Notes: generated by a model from the sequence alone, not told the origin. 64,000 nt of DNA from Neospora caninum Liverpool (GCF_000208865.1 NC_018397.1:4989748-5053747); one strand, 5' to 3'. Positions 23,201 through 34,816 are shown, numbered from the stretch's first letter. A program made the numbers and translations.

Positions 23201-26200
23201 TGTACTTTTTTTGCTCCTCTGATCTATCTGCATGTGCAGATACAGTCTTGCGCATGCAGGCACACCCTCAAATGCGCATTCGACTCCTTTCAGTTTGGCT
23301 TTCCTCCACATATCGGCTACTAAGCATTTTGTCCAGATTTGCTGGGCAGCGGCCACATTCTGCCTTCCTCCGGCGGCCTCACTTGAGCGTTGTCGTGCCG
23401 CGAAGAGAGAAGAACGCCGTAGAGGTGGAGGGTGAAAGACACCTCATCTGGACGCAGGTGAGCCGCCCTGCAAAAGGTGAGGGAGCGAGGCGGCTCAGAC
23501 ACATCGCCGACGAAAGCGAATGAACCTTTCCGGCAAAAACAACGACTGGGAAAGGACGCGATACGACTGGGGAAAATGGAAGGATTCGAAAACCCTTATA
23601 CTTCTTATATGTAGATATTCACGGACACACGCTTAACACAAGCAAAGAAAGGCACACACATGCAGACGCATCTCGGTTGAGGCACATGCATATAGGTCTC
23701 CATCCTCTGCGCGAAAAGGCACACCGAGAAAAACGTGTGTAGGTTGATATGCGTACACACCACTCGGTAAATGCGGCTGTGTCCCGCGTTCTTCGGATGC
23801 AAAAGGAGACGGAAGAAAGCGACGTCGCCTTCGTCGGTCTCATCCTCCCTGCCAGGCCGCCCAGAGGTGAGAGTTGAAAGTTTGACTCGGCACGCTGCAC
23901 AGAGCCCGCCTGGGGCGAGAAACATCTCGTTCACACTGCGGGTTTCGCTCTCCCTTTCTATCTTCCTGAAGTTGAACCCTCGGGCTTTCAAGTATCTGCA
24001 TCGCTCTTCCTGATGTTGAACTCTCGGGCTTTCAAGTATCTGCATCGCTTTTCCTCGCGGGCTGTCTCTCTCTCCGAAACCCCGGCTCGCCCCGCACACG
24101 AGGCAAACGCAGTCCGCTCATCGGCTGCTCGCCAGCGGCACCGAGGGAAGAAACCAGTTCACGACACCGCAACCGTTTCAAGGGCCCCGCGGGGGCTGCG
24201 CGCGTTTGACTAGCGCAGGCCAGCGCGAGGCGTGCCGTCCTTTAAAAACAGGCCGCCTCTAAATCTCACAAGAGGGAGGCGGTGCACACAAGCACACATC
24301 TGAATGCAAACGGGTGTGGATGCATGTGGAAATGCGCGGATGCGGATGTGCCAGCAACGCACATGCAACGCGTCCACAGCTGCGCTGCGGAGGTCGGGAA
24401 ATCGGCGCTGCAGCGGGGGTTCGCGAAGAGACGCATGCATCTGATTCTCCGAGGGGCAACCGTTTTACGAGAATTTCGACGCGTTTTCTCTCATCGCGAG
24501 CACAAGGTGCCGCACGAGGGGGTGTTCACCGCTGTGTGCAGCTAGCGCATTTCCACGCACCAGACACCAAGTGGTGGAGAGAAGCCTGTTGAAAGGAAGA
24601 CTCCGCCTGCGTTCTCCAACACTGCAAACTCGCGTTCGCGTTCCCGCGAGAGGGCCTTTCAAAACACAGGCAGACCGCTGCTCCTTCGCAGTCACTTTCC
24701 GCCAGCCTCCCAGCTGGACCCACGACAAACACTGCGTCCGAGCCTTCGACGCGTACGCCTCTACGCATCCTCGAATACAGCCGAAGCGCCAAGACACAGC
24801 ATGGACGCCCGCGCGGCACACACATGCACTTCTCGCTCGGCCTGCTTGCTGTCTCTGTGCTCGGATTGACACGCGCAACCCTCACGACGTCAGACTTGCA
24901 TGGATACAGCTCCACATGCGTGATGTGTATAAATGTACAAACGATTACATGTATGTATACGGCGTTGGCGTCCGTTTCTTTTCTACGTAGGAGCATCACT
25001 CAAGCACTGTCCATCTGCATGCATTCTCCGCCTGAAAGAAATGGTTGTCTAGTCTCTCTATCCTCGGGTAGAGAGGCGTTCTGAAAGGCACCCGTCCTGT
25101 GCGCTCACTCCATTTCAGCCATCGCGTGCTCGAAGTCTCTGAATTTCTTTTTCCTCAGGGCGCTCCAGATCCGTTTGTGGAGAGCGTTCTTCTTCTGTTG
25201 GATGATGGCGACAGGCGTTCCCTTTTCCCGCGCGGCGGGCGCGACGCTGTAGTTTCGCTCTCGCCTCTTCTCCAAGGCCCCGTGGGCACCGGCGTCTCCC
25301 GGCACGAGTGCACCCGCTGCGCCTCGCTCGCCCTGCGTCTCCTCGCCTGTCGGCTGCGGACTGGAGACCGAAGAGGACGGAGACAAGGCTCGGTTTTCTC
25401 GGTCTGTGCGGTACCGCGCAGCCGCTTTACCGGGCGTCTCCGCCCCAGACACTCCCCGTTCTGTCTCAGCGGTCGCGCGGGCGCCTGCGGGCCTCTCAGC
25501 TTCGTGGTACGCTTCTTCTCGCGTCTGGCCGCTACCTGCGTGCGGCTCAGCTGCGTCCGCGGATTCCGGCTCCGCAGCCGGCGATATGAGGACTGGCGGC
25601 AGCGAGAAGAAGTGACGCTCTGCGCGAACGCCCGTGAACTGTGTTCCTGCGTTGTCTCCTTCGTTTCCCAGCGCGGCATCCTGCGGGTGTACATACAGTG
25701 TGGGGATCATCACGCGTTCCCTCGGCGAGAGGGTCTCGAACTCCTCTTTCTGGAGGTTTTGCCGTCTCTCCCGCTCGCTCTCTTCAATCATTTGCGCCTT
25801 GAACGTCTCCCAGTCATCGCTGTCGGATGCGGCGACTCGGGGGAAGTAGGTTGTCTTCAGCTCCTGTCTCAAACGCTCAAAGGTGGTCTGCTGTCTCCGG
25901 TGCCGCTCAAAGGACAGCGAGGGCGAGAGCGAAGGCGGCGGCGCGCGCGGCGAGGCGCCTGTCAGCGATCGCGGAGACAGGCGCGGCACGCGAACACGCA
26001 GATCCGAAGGCTGCAGGGCCCTCGCGTGTCTCTGCTGCGTGGGCGCCGTGGCGTACCTCGGGCGCCCCTGTCTCCCGGAGGAGAAGTGGACCTGACCGCG
26101 GCCGTCGAGCGAAGTTGCGGGAGAGACGGGGCGCGACGACGACCGCGAAACGAGCACAGGCACGCCCAAGACTGCGGACGATTGCCTGCTACCTGCAGGC

Positions 26201-26610
26201 GTCCCCGCAAACGTCTGGCTGCTCGGCTGCCGGGGCAGCGAGTAGGGCGAGAGCGAGGCCCGCGGCGAGTAGGGCGACGGAGACACACCAGGCACGGACG
26301 GAGACACCGAGGCAGGCGTCGCGGCTGGAGCCGCAGGCGAAAGGGTCGGAGCCGAAGGGTTGTTCGCGGGAGATGTCGGCGACACGGTGTTTTGACAGCT
26401 GCGCGTCGAAGGCGGAACGTGAGACGAACACGAGGCGCCGGAAGAGACATGAGAAGACACAGACCAGCGCGACCGTCGCGGACGCTCCGAGTCGCGGGAA
26501 GCCCGGCCCAGAGGCATAACTTCCGGCGAACTCATCGCTGCCACGAGCGTCGGCGAAAAGCAACGGCAGTTGCAGCACCACCGCAAACACCGGAACCTCA
26601 GGCGCCCCAT
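20259..26610 (-). CDS. PPR-like organellar RNA-binding protein, multi-exon (model partial)
   Basis: PPR proteins bind organelle RNA through tandem 35-residue helical hairpins. Supported exons, in transcript order: 26610-25109, (uncertain exons 24.9-23.8 kb), 23467-23383, 22956-22891, 22598-22344, (uncertain about 22.3-22.1 kb), 21809-21362, 20812-20259. The 85-nt and 66-nt exons join to give one full motif: RPDEVSFTLHLYGVLL, then AWEVLNLMKESKVHPTLVRYNE, which has the PPR helix A/B pattern. Exon 1 ends HKRIWSALRKKKF then FEHAMAEM, another PPR-like helix pair, at a good GTGAGC donor. The 255-nt exon adds VQRILTSYMELVALDAEP. Exon 1 is otherwise a roughly 450-residue Ser/Pro/Ala/Arg-rich extension beginning MGRLRFRCLRWCC, basic and acid-free as in a targeting signal. 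The last two exons are low complexity. The start and middle exons may be wrong. Confidence 0.6.
21989..22018. repeat. (TA)n microsatellite
   Basis: Pure TA run inside an intron or unresolved part of the PPR-like gene. A similar run lies at 22720-22752. Confidence 0.95.
23961..24048 (+). repeat. 44-bp tandem duplication
   Basis: A unit beginning TCTTCCTGA and containing CTCGGGCTTTCAAGTATCTG occurs at 23961 and again at 24005 with two or three differences. It falls in an intron of the PPR-like gene. Confidence 0.85.
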
Positions 26611-28219
26611 GCTTCCGGGAACACGGTGAGAGGAAATGCGCGACGTTGAGCACTGACTGTGAAAAACACACGTTCCCAGACTTGCGCACTCAACTGTCAG
26701 TGCCACGTGCAAAAAGCTTCCATCGCGGAAAAAAGACGCGCCCTCACTCCCCTAATGCCGCGAGGGAAAAGGATATATTTATATAGAGAGATGTAGATGC
26801 ATGCACAATTAAAGATATAGTCACCGGTAGATATTCAAAGATCCTACGAAAGGCCTCTGTATCACGCGCTTCAGGTTCGGGTCTTCACGCCACGCAAAAA
26901 AAGAGTGTTGCGGACCCGTCCATGCACCACCGCGTTTCCGCGGCGCCCGTTCTCCCCAAAAACCGTGAACATACGCTGTGTGCCTCTGGATTGGACCGCT
27001 TTCTGGTTCCACAACAATCCCGAGTTGCGATAATTACCAAGTTGCCGGCGACTCTCGGTCACACACAGAGATCGGCTTTTACGTCGCGCATCTCACGTCC
27101 CTCCGTGCGTAGGAATCTGTGACGGCCGGTGCCTACTTCGGAAGCGCGTCGCCGGCGATGCCAAACATGTGTCTAGGTGAGGATTCACTTTTCGTGTCAG
27201 CACCGAGGACACTATTTGCGCGTCTCTGATTACTTCGCCGGATTCCCCAGAGGGCTGACGCAAAAAGATTTGCCTCAGCGAGCCCGACAGAAGAAGAGAG
27301 GAAAATTGACGGGGACGAGGCTTGTGTGATCCCCGCTGGAAATGACCCTGTGAAAAAAGGCTCTGTTGTCGCATACACGAAAACGCCGTCGAAACGGGGC
27401 CAAAACGAGCAGGAAACAACCGAGATGTGCGGCGACCTTCGAGAGGAACTTTCTGTCGAAATGCGCGCCTTTCCTTTGGACCATTAGGTGACAAAACCGG
27501 ACAAACATCGAAAAGAGGTGACCTCTCCACCGCTTCACGCCCGAGTTTCTTTCGAGTTGCAGTGCAGCACAGGTGAGCGGAAAGAAGGCAGGGCGACGGT
27601 GTTTGAGTGCCGGAGGTATCGCACGGAAGGCTGTCTCCGTCACCGACATGTCGTTCTCACGTGGTCCACGAGTCAGAGAAGGCACAGAGACACGCGACCG
27701 AATTTACGAAGAAGCAAAAGTAAAGCAGTGTTTGTCAATTCACTGTTCAAAAACCGGCAACTACACTGCGTAAAACCTAAAACAGTGGCCGGGTCCGCGC
27801 TCCGCGTGAGCATGCACGGCCGCGCGAGTTGTGTTTGCGCTAGATCGAGAAAAGACGAGTGGAAACGGCGTCTGCGTAAAGGAGAGAAACGGAGCTTTTT
27901 GACCCCCACAGAAAAAGAGTGGTGATAATGGCACGTTTCCCGCTTGGCATGGAAAGAGACCCTTTTGACCGAGAGAGCGCGTTACTTCCAGCGCAGCACC
28001 AGGGGCGTAGAAAACCACTGCAGAGACGAGACAGCGGTCTAAGGAGCAACACTTCACAGGAAGGACGATAAAAGGGATATGTTCTTCCGGCGCATATCGG
28101 GGACAGCTGAACGGTTTTCCCTCGTATTCGAACCGTTTGGCACAGACTTTACATGCCGTGAAAAATTCCCTAGTGCACCCTCAGGCCCCTCAGGTGACAG
28201 CACACGCGTGTCAAAAAGT
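26611..28219. other. Region upstream of the PPR-like gene, no gene seen
   Basis: Probably 5' UTR and promoter of the minus-strand PPR-like gene plus spacer. Open frames on both strands are short and lack domains. On the + strand a Met at 28220 starts a modestly plausible peptide (MGAPATEEIPADYDYPAM...) that runs to about 28465 and into AT-rich DNA, with no partner exon that I can prove. Confidence 0.4.
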
Positions 28220-28445
28220 ATGGGAGCCCCCGCTACCGAGGAAATACCTGCAGATTATGACTACCCAGCCATGGCCATGAATAAACCCGTCCTTCAGAGA
28301 AAAGACATCTCTCTCCATGATAGACAACGTTCTTTCAGAGACGTATTGACCTACATGAACGTAAATTTGCAGACGTACAGGTGTGAACAGCGATACAAAT
28401 ACATCAATATATATGTACGCATATACATATATACACACGAATTGG

Positions 28446-28700
28446 GCTACTGGTTTAGATCTTGAACGTCTCTGTTTACCGCATCCAAGTTCTATTGTGT
28501 TAGAGGAGAACATTGTTAAGATGGTAACTATGGTGGAATTCGCAACAAAATGAACACTATGTATTAATGTAACAGAGATAATCAATACAATGGTATCCTG
28601 CTTTGCATAACGATGTGTAGTTATAGGTCCCGTACATTTCTTAATATCTGGAACAGCAGATTGCGAGTAGGTAGTGGAACAAGCAGAGCGCACGCGTAGC
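28446..28700 (+). pseudogene. Mitochondrial-like insert (cox3-like fragment), candidate NUMT
   Basis: AT-rich block unlike its surroundings. In one + frame it reads LERLCLPHPSSIV followed by a hydrophobic run. The only internal stop before 28.59 kb is a TGA, which means Trp in apicomplexan mitochondria. A near-identical segment occurs at 33698-33740, where the same protein reads CLPDPSSIV after a cox3-like FSE...FFWG motif. Fragments of the mitochondrial cox1, cox3 and cob genes are scattered in Toxoplasma-group nuclear genomes, so a nuclear mitochondrial insert is the best reading. A source comparison has not been made. Confidence 0.5.
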
Positions 28701-28744
28701 TAGGCAACTTGCCATCGGTATGTTCTGACAGCGGTTTGTGGTTC

Positions 28745-29730
28745 GGCTCTTCTGCACGTTGCAGGGGACGAAAAGTGAATCGCTCGCGGGAAGGCGATGC
28801 GGTTGAGTTCTCTCAATACAAAGTCTTTCGCGAAGAGAACTTGCAACGCTACCAGCCACGCAACGCGTTCACTGGAGTGTTCGCAAACTGGTCAAACGGT
28901 CCGCTCTTCCCAGACCCTCTAGTCACGCCGATCCCACGGCAACATTCATATCTAGAACACAGACCCCGTCAACTCTCCTTTGCCGGTCCAGTGAATTTGC
29001 CCTTTCACCACTACACCCGACAGATGAGCTTTGAACAGGGCCCCTCTTTGCCTCCTTCATCGCTGTCATCGTTCCCATGTACCCGGTCTTTCATCATATT
29101 CCTGTTCCCCAGGGACTGGAAAACTTTGTACGTCCGTCTAATCTTATGACGAAGTTTCCCCCGTGTTGCCGCCTCTCCGCTTTGCTCTTCTCTTGCATCC
29201 CTGTGTACCATCTTGTCCTGTTCTGTGTACACCTTTCACTCATCCTTGCGTTCGTTTCATACACTACTGGGGAGCGAATATCACGATTTCCATCGTGGAA
29301 GTCCCCTTCATCTCCTTCATGATGTTGGTCCGTCCGAAATGGACTTTTGCTGTGGCCTCTCTGCCACTCCGCTAATCTACAAAGCTCCCAAACAATCGAA
29401 AAGGCAAATCCCTTTCCCGCATCTCCGTCCGTGTGCTATTTCCGTCCATCTGTCTTTCTGGCCTCCTCTTTTCCCGCTATATTCAAACCGCATACGCATA
29501 CCACAAGGCCTCGTACATGATGCGGAAATCACTCTTGCGTACCGCCAAACCTGTGCCTCCCTTCACGTGTGGCTACGTGTCGTGACCTGGTCTTGCCGAA
29601 ACATTCCTTGTTCCCGTGCCTCATTGCACGATCTGACACTCGTCAACGAAGAGTGACTCTGACAGTTTTTCCGCACATCGTGTGCCGGCAACTCAACAAC
29701 CTGCTGCAGGAATTCGACTCTGCGGCATGC
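28745..29730 (+). pseudogene. Frame-broken ORF of unknown function
   Basis: Several stretches read like real protein but in successive frames: RSREGDAVEFSQYKVFREEN through FHHYTRQMSFEQ (frame of 28709); MYPVFHHIPVPQGLENFV (frame of 29077, overlapping where the first frame degrades); FIHYWGANITISIVEVPF near 29250; AYHKASYMMRKSLL near 29500; VFPHIVCRQLNNLLQEF near 29680. No GT-AG introns explain the shifts at the tightest points, so this looks like a decayed coding region with small indels. I do not recognise the family. A fast-evolving gene with short introns, or assembly errors, would look similar. Confidence 0.4.
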
Positions 29731-31301
29731 CGTGACCATGGACGCTAAGGCTACGGGCGATACGTCTGGAGCCTCGATGCGTGGGCCAATACGAAAAGCT
29801 CCGAAAGGTGAACGTGGCCTTTAGATATTTTCACTTCAGAGTAGCCGTTGCTTGTGTTGAAGGTGGGGTATCCGATCGCAAGAAAGACTTTACCTTTTGT
29901 ACACCAGTGGTTTCTGGCCGACGGCAGAAGAAACCCCTAAAGTGCGTAACTTTTGTACTGGCCAACCTTCAGGCGCATTTTCAGGTTTCAACGGCTAGGC
30001 TGTCCACCCCAGATCTCCTTGCCGTGCCACCATCCGCAATCTGCTTTAGCGCGGACTTGGAAAAGTGACGCGTGTGCACCAACACCCACTCCGGTTTTCA
30101 GGAACTGCAAGTGCCGCTGGAATGTTTGCGCGCCGCAAGTCTGTTGCTGTTGAAGCTTCTGCACAGCTAGCAGCCACTTAAAACGGTCACATGTATGCGC
30201 CGATTTTTGTAGAGAACGGTGTATACATAACATCACATCTGCAAAATCGCCAAAGGGCGCAGTACGCAATGGATGTGGCTGAGGGACGCCACGGAATCGT
30301 CGTTATACAGCAAGAAGTTGTCTCGAATGGTAGCGGGTACCTGAAGTTGAGCAAAAGGCCTATGCAAAACATCATTACCAGACATTCCGTCCCACTTTCC
30401 GCCCACGCAAGTTCCTGTTGGAGTTCCTACGCGAAGCAAATCTACCGTCTTACGGTGGTGTTGGGGAATGCTATGCACAGGCACACCAAATTTAGGAAAA
30501 AAAAGCGGTGCAAATAGCCACACGCTGACTGGGGTATTGCATACAAAGCGGACAGTTGACGAGTCACCTGTCCGCGTCGGTTTGTTCCCCCCCCTCACTG
30601 GTCCTCGAGGTCTCCCCGACACAAGTTTGGTTGCCGGTTCATGCGTTTCTATGCCCCGCCATAGGGAGGCCATCTCAGCCACTGTAGAGATTGCCGCCCT
30701 CTTCAGGACATCTTTCCTCTAAGGCGTCCACATTGCGTCTGCAGTGAGTCGCACTGTTCTCCAGTTGCGGCGCTGGCCGAAGCAGCGCCTTCTTGTTGAG
30801 GGCGTACGCCGCATCGACTCAAGTTCGTTCGGCTACGCCGTCGTTGCCCGGAACACTGCTACTGCTGACATGAAAAAAAACAGGGCCCAGGTATCTTACA
30901 GAACCCATCTGTTGAAGCGTCTTGCGCGTTGCGCCAGCCTGGCCATCGGCCTTGGCATGCCTTCGCTTCTGTTGGGCGATTTTTTCCTGGTTGGCCACCG
31001 AAGGCGTCAGACCTCTTTGCCGTGTTGCAATTTGCCCATCCAGGCTGAGCAGAAAACTCGCCCACGGCAAAATCCTTCCGCTTGCCCTGGCCTGCCGCGC
31101 GGAGAGGAACGTTGTGGAGCCGTCGGCCTCGTCAGGCAACTCGTATAGGACGAGCATCGCTTCGGCCACATTCCTTTACAGCCGCTGTGCTCCGGCCCGT
31201 TCCATCAAGGCGGCCGTGTCTCCAAAACGAACATACATGTGATGTGCAGAATGATTCGTGGCATTCATGACGAGCTTCAAGATCTGGTCGAGCCTGATTT
31301 G
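29731..31301. other. No supported gene
   Basis: Open frames on both strands overlap one another (for example - strand 30233-30682 and 30819-31169) with no domain, signal peptide or splice structure that favours one. I leave the region unannotated. Confidence 0.4.
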
Positions 31302-32216
31302 CTACGAGCGGAGCCTCAGCCGACACAAATGTGTTCCGTCCGGCAAGCCATCCTGTAAATGAGCGGCGCACTCTGTTTTTTCACCAACACAGTCAGAATG
31401 TGTGCCCGTGCAGCTATGTATAACAGGCGGAAGCTCCATGTCCGGGAATGGCCCCATAAAACGTTTCACCAGCTCAGGAGCCCGAAGAGTTGCAACTAAA
31501 GGTCCTCCTTCTCTACATGTGCCCCAGCTGTAATCCTCGGAAACACTCCCGAGGACGAAGCGAACCGATGCCTGGCCTGCCAAGGAAACTGTTACCCCGT
31601 TCACGCGGGTTCCTTCCTTCTGTTCGTCACTTGCCCTCGCTGCGCGTCTAGCTGCTCCCAGTTTGAAACGCCTGAATTTGAAGGCAATCAAAACCCCTAG
31701 GAGAAAGCTGGCTATGCAGGTAACAAGGAGGCGAACAACACTTCCCTGACCAGGTTCTGACCAGAGAGACTGGCTAGTGGCCCGTACAACCGACGCGGCC
31801 ATTCCCCCCGTGCATTTTTGATCGCCTGCCCTGGCCCAGTCTTTCTCTATGACTCTATTTCGGAGCATCATAACTGATCCAACAGCATCCCTTGACGAAA
31901 CGACTTCACCGCTTTGCACTTCACATAGTGGTGAAACGGTGTTCTATTCGTTTCCTGACCCGGTATCCTGGCGGCGGCTCCGACTCTCGCCCGCCACAGG
32001 CACCTGAACCTTCACGATAACAACTTGTAGCGTCAGCTCGGCCACAGGCGAGCCCTCGCCCCCGAAAAAACAAAGTGACAGCTTTGTGGGATCTGGGACG
32101 AAGATGCGTCTGCTGTCGGTGGTGGCCACAATTTCCCCCGTCGGCACCGAGGCGCAAAGGCGTAGCTGCGCGCACGAACCGGAAAGAGGACTTGAGCGTT
32201 CCGCAGTCGAATACAC
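31302..32216 (-). CDS. Possible membrane protein of unknown family (low confidence)
   Basis: Two adjoining minus-strand frames. The upstream one (32216 to about 31940) reads SSPLSGSCAQLRLCASVPTG then LSLCFFGGEGSPVAELTLQV, alternating hydrophobic residues as in a beta-rich extracellular domain. The downstream one (31919-31302, ending at a stop) has one clear membrane segment, VVRLLVTCIASFLLGVLIAF, followed by the basic stop-transfer KFRRFK and a tail with several cysteines. A GTCAGG donor near 31957 and an AG near 31922 could join them. The ectodomain loosely recalls coccidian surface antigens, but the cysteine pattern is incomplete, so I make no family call. It could be a decayed gene. Confidence 0.3.
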
Positions 32217-33619
32217 GTATTACCTCGGTACTCCCTGTTTAAAAAAACGAGGCAAACACAGCTGCGCTCACGTGCTCAATTCGAGTGGCCGCTGCATGTG
32301 GAACGCGGACGTTGCTCAGAAGCCTCTAGCCTGTCGCCGTTGTGGAGTCGATTGCGTCCAGGCCAGCGATCGCCCGAGAAAACTGGTTGTCAAATTCGAC
32401 ACCGGTAACTGCAGAGAGTCACGCAAAATGTGGAGACGCCCTGCATCTCGGCATTACAAATGGATGACTGGCCACAAATTAGAGCGGATGAGGCCAGGCT
32501 GAGATGCCGCATGCCGTTCACGATGATAGAGTCTCGGAGTTGCCCCCGTACCCGTAGTCGCCCCCGCCCGACGGGGCCGGTGAACGAGACTGGAGCCGCC
32601 GCTCGTGCCACGAGCCCCGCTGTCCGAGTTCGAATGCCTCGAGAGTTGCTCATTGGATGTGGACAGGGAATGCATGTCCGCGTTTAGTAAGCTGCCGGAA
32701 AAGAAGTTTGCTGGGCGTCTAGTCCCCTTTGTGTGCCAAGACTTCGACAGCTTCAGCAATTACTTGCTTCGCACGCACAAGCCGTTGCCCGAAATGCACG
32801 GCTGCGCATCAACTACAGATTCAGATCAAGCACACCGAGCATATCAGGCCTAGCGGATTTGCAGACGCGGGAAGTAAAAAGGTTAAGGACAAGGTCGGCC
32901 AGTCGACCCAAAGCTCGTCCAGTGATTGTGTCTCATCTGGAAAAGAAAACTACAGGAACCCCTTTCTTCCTGGGCCACAACCCGGACATCCAGGCACGCG
33001 GCTCGTGCGGAAGCCGTGTTGCTTAGGCTCCACGTCTCAGTGTACTGCCGGTAGAGAACTCGATAAGAGGCGGAGATGGTAGTTCCTTTACTTACGACCG
33101 GCTTTCGTCTCCACTTTCTCTAGAGTTCCTCTCACCTCACCGGACGTGCTGCGCCTTCCTTCCCTCACCACCAACTGCCCTGTCCTTCACTGGCCCGATA
33201 TGCAGAGAACCCAGTGGTCTTAGTGCGAATACAGTTGCGCCACGGCGTCTGAGCAAGTAGTGACAACATTGGTCTTACCGTGTGAACAAGTTGGCTCCGG
33301 AGTCGATCGCCAGAAAGTGGATATGTGTACGCTTGCATGCGTGCATGTGAGGAGCCGGGGAAGGAAATCGTACCAACATCATCGAAGCAGTGCGTACGCC
33401 TTTTGACGAGAACAGGAAACTCATAACCACTTGGGTACGTTCAATCCTACATGGTGACGCATCTTTATATGCCTCTCTCTGTCGCTCTCTCCCTCTTGCT
33501 GTGTATCCGTTCGCTTTGTCAGACCCTCTTTGTAATCTCGTCTTGCGCCTCTGCAAGGTTTGTGAACCCGGCATCACTGCCGCTCTGTTGAATGCTGCGT
33601 TCAACCATCAAAACTGGGA
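32217..33619. other. No supported gene
   Basis: Short conflicting frames on both strands. A + strand frame from 32086 (MRLLSVVATISPVGTEA...) overlaps the minus-strand candidate and is not preferred. Confidence 0.4.
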
Positions 33620-33760
33620 GTGATATTCTCTGAGACAGGATTATGTATAAGCTTTTTCTGGGGAGTATATACTACGAGTTGGACTCCTGTTTTACATCTT
33701 GAATGTCTTTGTTTACCGGATCCAAGTTCTATTGTGTTCGCATGGTTTCGAGAACACTCA
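33620..33760 (+). pseudogene. cox3-like mitochondrial fragment (NUMT candidate)
   Basis: The + frame from 33620 reads VIFSETGLCISFFWGVYTTS followed by WTPV and, shortly after, CLCLPDPSSIV. The order F-S-E, a hydrophobic turn, F-F-W-G and S-W-x-P is the conserved helix III region of cytochrome c oxidase subunit 3. The segment from 33698 repeats the block at 28461 at roughly 90% identity over about 43 bp. It is truncated on both sides and lacks a start, so it is a fragment, not a gene. Confidence 0.6.
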
Positions 33761-33980
33761 GTAAATCCATGGGTCTATTCCGGGCACACCTTGTCTTTTA
33801 CCGGTGTGCGCTAAATCTAAATTCCTCTTATAACTTTGGTTTTTTAATGTAAGTATTTCGGCAAGGAAGCCGATGCCTACGTTCACTATCATAGATAAGA
33901 CCGCTTGCACATTTACAGGCATTGATGTGTCCATATAAATGTCCAGAGAGCGGTTACAGCCTACGACGAGCACCATTGCC
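33761..33980 (-). pseudogene. Possible cob-like mitochondrial fragment
   Basis: The minus-strand frame 33976-33758 contains SMIVNVGIGFLAEILTLKNQ, which resembles a segment of apicomplexan cytochrome b where an Asn-x-Gly helix precedes a x-E-I-x-x-L motif. It adjoins the cox3-like fragment in opposite orientation, as scrambled mitochondrial pieces often do. The match is short and unverified. Confidence 0.3.
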
Positions 33981-34744
33981 TGTTTTGAGCAACAGGTTTC
34001 TGACTAAGGAACCGAAACAGAGACAAAAGTGGCAAACCAACAGTTTTATCTCTATCTATCTGTAGAACTACATGCATACGTAGTATTTTTTAGTTATCTG
34101 TGTATCGATGTATGCCTATCGGGCGGTCTATCTCTCTATCTGGCAACCTTCTTTATATTCACTATAATAACTATACGCCCATTCGCTTCCAACTCAACTA
34201 TAGAAATCTAGCTGCCGATGTCTTTGCATGCATACGAATACGTGGGTTCTGAGAGAAACTCAGGCGACGGGGGCCCGCTTGTACCTCCAGTTAAACGACC
34301 GAGGCCGGAAAAAGCAAAACAACACACGCAGCGCAGAATGTGACTCGCACCCTGTTGAATCCTTACAAACGCCCACAAGTTCACCAACGTATTTCTTTGT
34401 CTATCTGCGAATCCGTGTTGTTGTGCAGCTGGCGACTTCGCAGCACACCAGGCTCGCTGTTCCTGCTGACGCGAACGGAAACACGGATGCGCGACAGTGG
34501 AAACCATCGACAGTATCTCGCTACTCCTGTCGAAATATCCACTCTTCTTCTTTCGCATTTTTGCCTCGTATACCTCGGTCTATGTTTATGTGCATACATG
34601 TATGCATTCGCATAGCTGCAGAAGATTCCCTAAACTTTTGACTGCACAACAAACTGGCGAAGCCGCTAGCTCTCTCCTCAAGACTGTGTGACGAAACACC
34701 TTCAGAACAGATTCCAAAGAGATGCGTGGGGCCACACTTCCAAC
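33981..34744. other. Spacer before tRNA-Lys
   Basis: AT-rich to about 34200, then average composition. No gene is supported. Confidence 0.5.
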
Positions 34745-34816
34745 GCCGATGTAGCTCAGTCGGTAGAGCGCGAGGCTCTTAACCTCGTGGTCGCGGGTTC
34801 GAGCCCCGTCGTCGGC
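34745..34816 (+). tRNA. tRNA-Lys (anticodon CTT)
   Basis: A 72-nt cloverleaf. The acceptor stem GCCGATG pairs with CGTCGGC (one T-G wobble). The D arm is GCTC-AGTCGGTA-GAGC, with the A-box sequence TAGCTCAGTCGG. The anticodon arm is CGAGG-CTCTTAA-CCTCG, so the loop reads C-T-CTT-A-A and the anticodon CTT decodes AAG (Lys). The T arm is GCGGG-TTCGAGC-CCCGT, with the B box GGTTCGAGCC. There is no intron and no encoded CCA, as usual in eukaryotes. Confidence 0.97.

Noticed and set aside
32086..32502. + strand ORF starting MRLLSVVATISP (signal-like)
   Set aside because: Weak hydrophobic core, overlaps the better minus-strand candidate, no continuation exon.
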